Source: an uncultured Oscillatoriales cyanobacterium (GTDB lineage: Bacteria; Cyanobacteriota; Cyanobacteriia; Cyanobacteriales; Microcoleaceae). From it: DNA of 32,937 nt. A program made the position numbers and the translations under genes. Under the pieces are notes generated by a model. The model was not told where the DNA came from. It made no database searches and saw only the letters and a list, made by a program, of their open reading frames with translations. The DNA lies in the NCBI GenBank assembly GCA_903893625.1, contig CAITND010000063.1, forward strand, positions 1-32,937, written 5' to 3'. Of this stretch, positions 32,487-32,937 are shown in pieces (positions within the stretch are counted from its first letter, which is position 1; each line of letters opens with the position of its first letter).

Positions 32487-32526
32487 TATTTGACATCCTC
32501 CCCACCGTGAACGGACGGGGATTCCA
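32487..32526 (-). repeat. Right end of a second tnpB element
   Basis: A hairpin built from CCCC (32500-32503) and GGGG (32517-32520), with inner CCGT/ACGG, lies between GACATCCT and GATTCC. On the element strand this reads GGAATCCCC...GGGGAGGATGTCAA, the familiar right end of cyanobacterial IS1341-type elements. It differs from the first element's end, so the two belong to different lineages. Confidence 0.75.
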
Positions 32527-32527
32527 T

Positions 32528-32937
32528 CTATTTAAGCAGGTCAAAAATTGACAACTGCTGAAATTCTGGTGGGTTGACGCTTCGTTGGATGCTGCCACAA
32601 ATATTAGTGGTCTTCTGCTTTCCTCCACGTCCGTTTATAGTCTCCGAAAGCCCTCCGGCGACTAAAATATTTACTGCGGCGTTAACATCTCGATCATGAG
32701 AAATGCCGCAATTCAAACAAATCCACTCTCTAACATTTAGCTCTTTTTTGCTACCGCGAAAACCACAGCAAGAGCAAGTTTGAGAAGTTGGAGTCCATCT
32801 ATCAATTACTCGAAAATCACGCCCGTACATTACCGATTTAGCCTCCAACATAGTTCTAAAATACTGCCAGCCTAAATCACTAATAGCACGGGACAATTTG
32901 CGATTTTTGATCATTCCTGAAACATTCAAATCTTCCA
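32528..32937 (-). CDS. tnpB: TnpB nuclease, C-terminal part (5' part outside window)
   Basis: The last about 136 residues of a TnpB, open to the window edge; the frame continues upstream as EDLNVSGM, which supplies the RuvC-II Glu. The zinc finger CSCCG...CLNCG and the RuvC-III HDRDVNAAVNI are intact. The tail GRGGKQKTT and NPPEFQQLSIFDLLK is unlike the first tnpB in the window, confirming a distinct family. The stop is just inside the element's right-end hairpin. Whether the N-terminal part, including the RuvC-I Asp, is intact cannot be seen. Confidence 0.9.
   Translation of the reverse strand, partial: EDLNVSGMIKNRKLSRAISDLGWQYFRTMLEAKSVMYGRDFRVIDRWTPTSQTCSCCGFRGSKKELNVREWICLNCGISHDRDVNAAVNILVAGGLSETINGRGGKQKTTNICGSIQRSVNPPEFQQLSIFDLLK

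Noticed and set aside
1-32937. CRISPR array, tRNA or rRNA genes
   Set aside because: No regularly spaced direct repeats and no recognisable tRNA or rRNA segments were seen by eye; a covariance-model scan was not possible.

Overview
The window is chromosomal DNA of a cyanobacterium, most likely a filamentous Oscillatoriales type (Planktothrix/Oscillatoria-like; genus is an inference). The evidence is the cytochrome b6f genes petB-petD, a CtpA-type D1-processing protease, a GUN4 domain, many copies of the HIP1 octamer GCGATCGC, AT-rich coding sequence, and cyanobacterial-style GAF histidine kinases.

Layout. 1-0.8 kb: two tandem fluoride channel genes (crcB), the first cut by the window edge. 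0.8-1.2 kb: a decayed stretch with a dispersed palindromic repeat. 1.2-3.9 kb (minus): galE, a membrane zinc-ribbon protein and a GT4 glycosyltransferase. 4.0-5.3 kb: a solo tnpB transposon (no tnpA) that abuts the 3' end of petD; the predicted PetD lacks the usual last Phe. 5.3-6.5 kb (minus): petB-petD, divergent from ctpA and an FAD oxidoreductase that has lost its redox-active cysteines. 9.7-10.3 kb: a HAD phosphatase. 10.35-20.8 kb (minus): a large signalling cluster. It holds a response-regulator/kinase, a PAS-PAS-GAF-GAF hybrid kinase, an orphan NMT1/SsuA-type lipoprotein, a membrane HAMP-GAF hybrid kinase and an MHYT-GAF kinase. 20.8-22.3 kb (minus): coaBC and a DUF2555-like gene, 6 bp upstream of the response-regulator/kinase. 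22.4-23.7 kb: a carboxylesterase and a Uma2 nuclease. 23.9-25.8 kb: a two-gene conflict-type operon, trypco1 plus caspase-GUN4, whose 3' end has a 79-nt stretch without adenine. 26.1-29.3 kb: an HxlR regulator divergent from ppsA. 29.6-31.3 kb (minus): a compact three-gene operon of unrecognised proteins. 31.5-32.4 kb: RNase Z. 32.5 kb to the end: the 3' part of a second, unrelated tnpB element.

Best candidates for undescribed biology: (i) the three-gene operon at 29.6-31.3 kb, with its own extended -10 promoter and tight translational coupling; (ii) the caspase-GUN4/trypco1 pair with its odd adenine-free tail; (iii) the substrate-binding lipoprotein placed between hybrid kinases with no ABC permease or ATPase, together with possible bilin-binding GAF domains; (iv) the oxidoreductase directly behind ctpA that has kept its FAD and NAD folds but lost its catalytic dithiol and His. 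All functions are inferred from sequence motifs read by eye; no database search was done.
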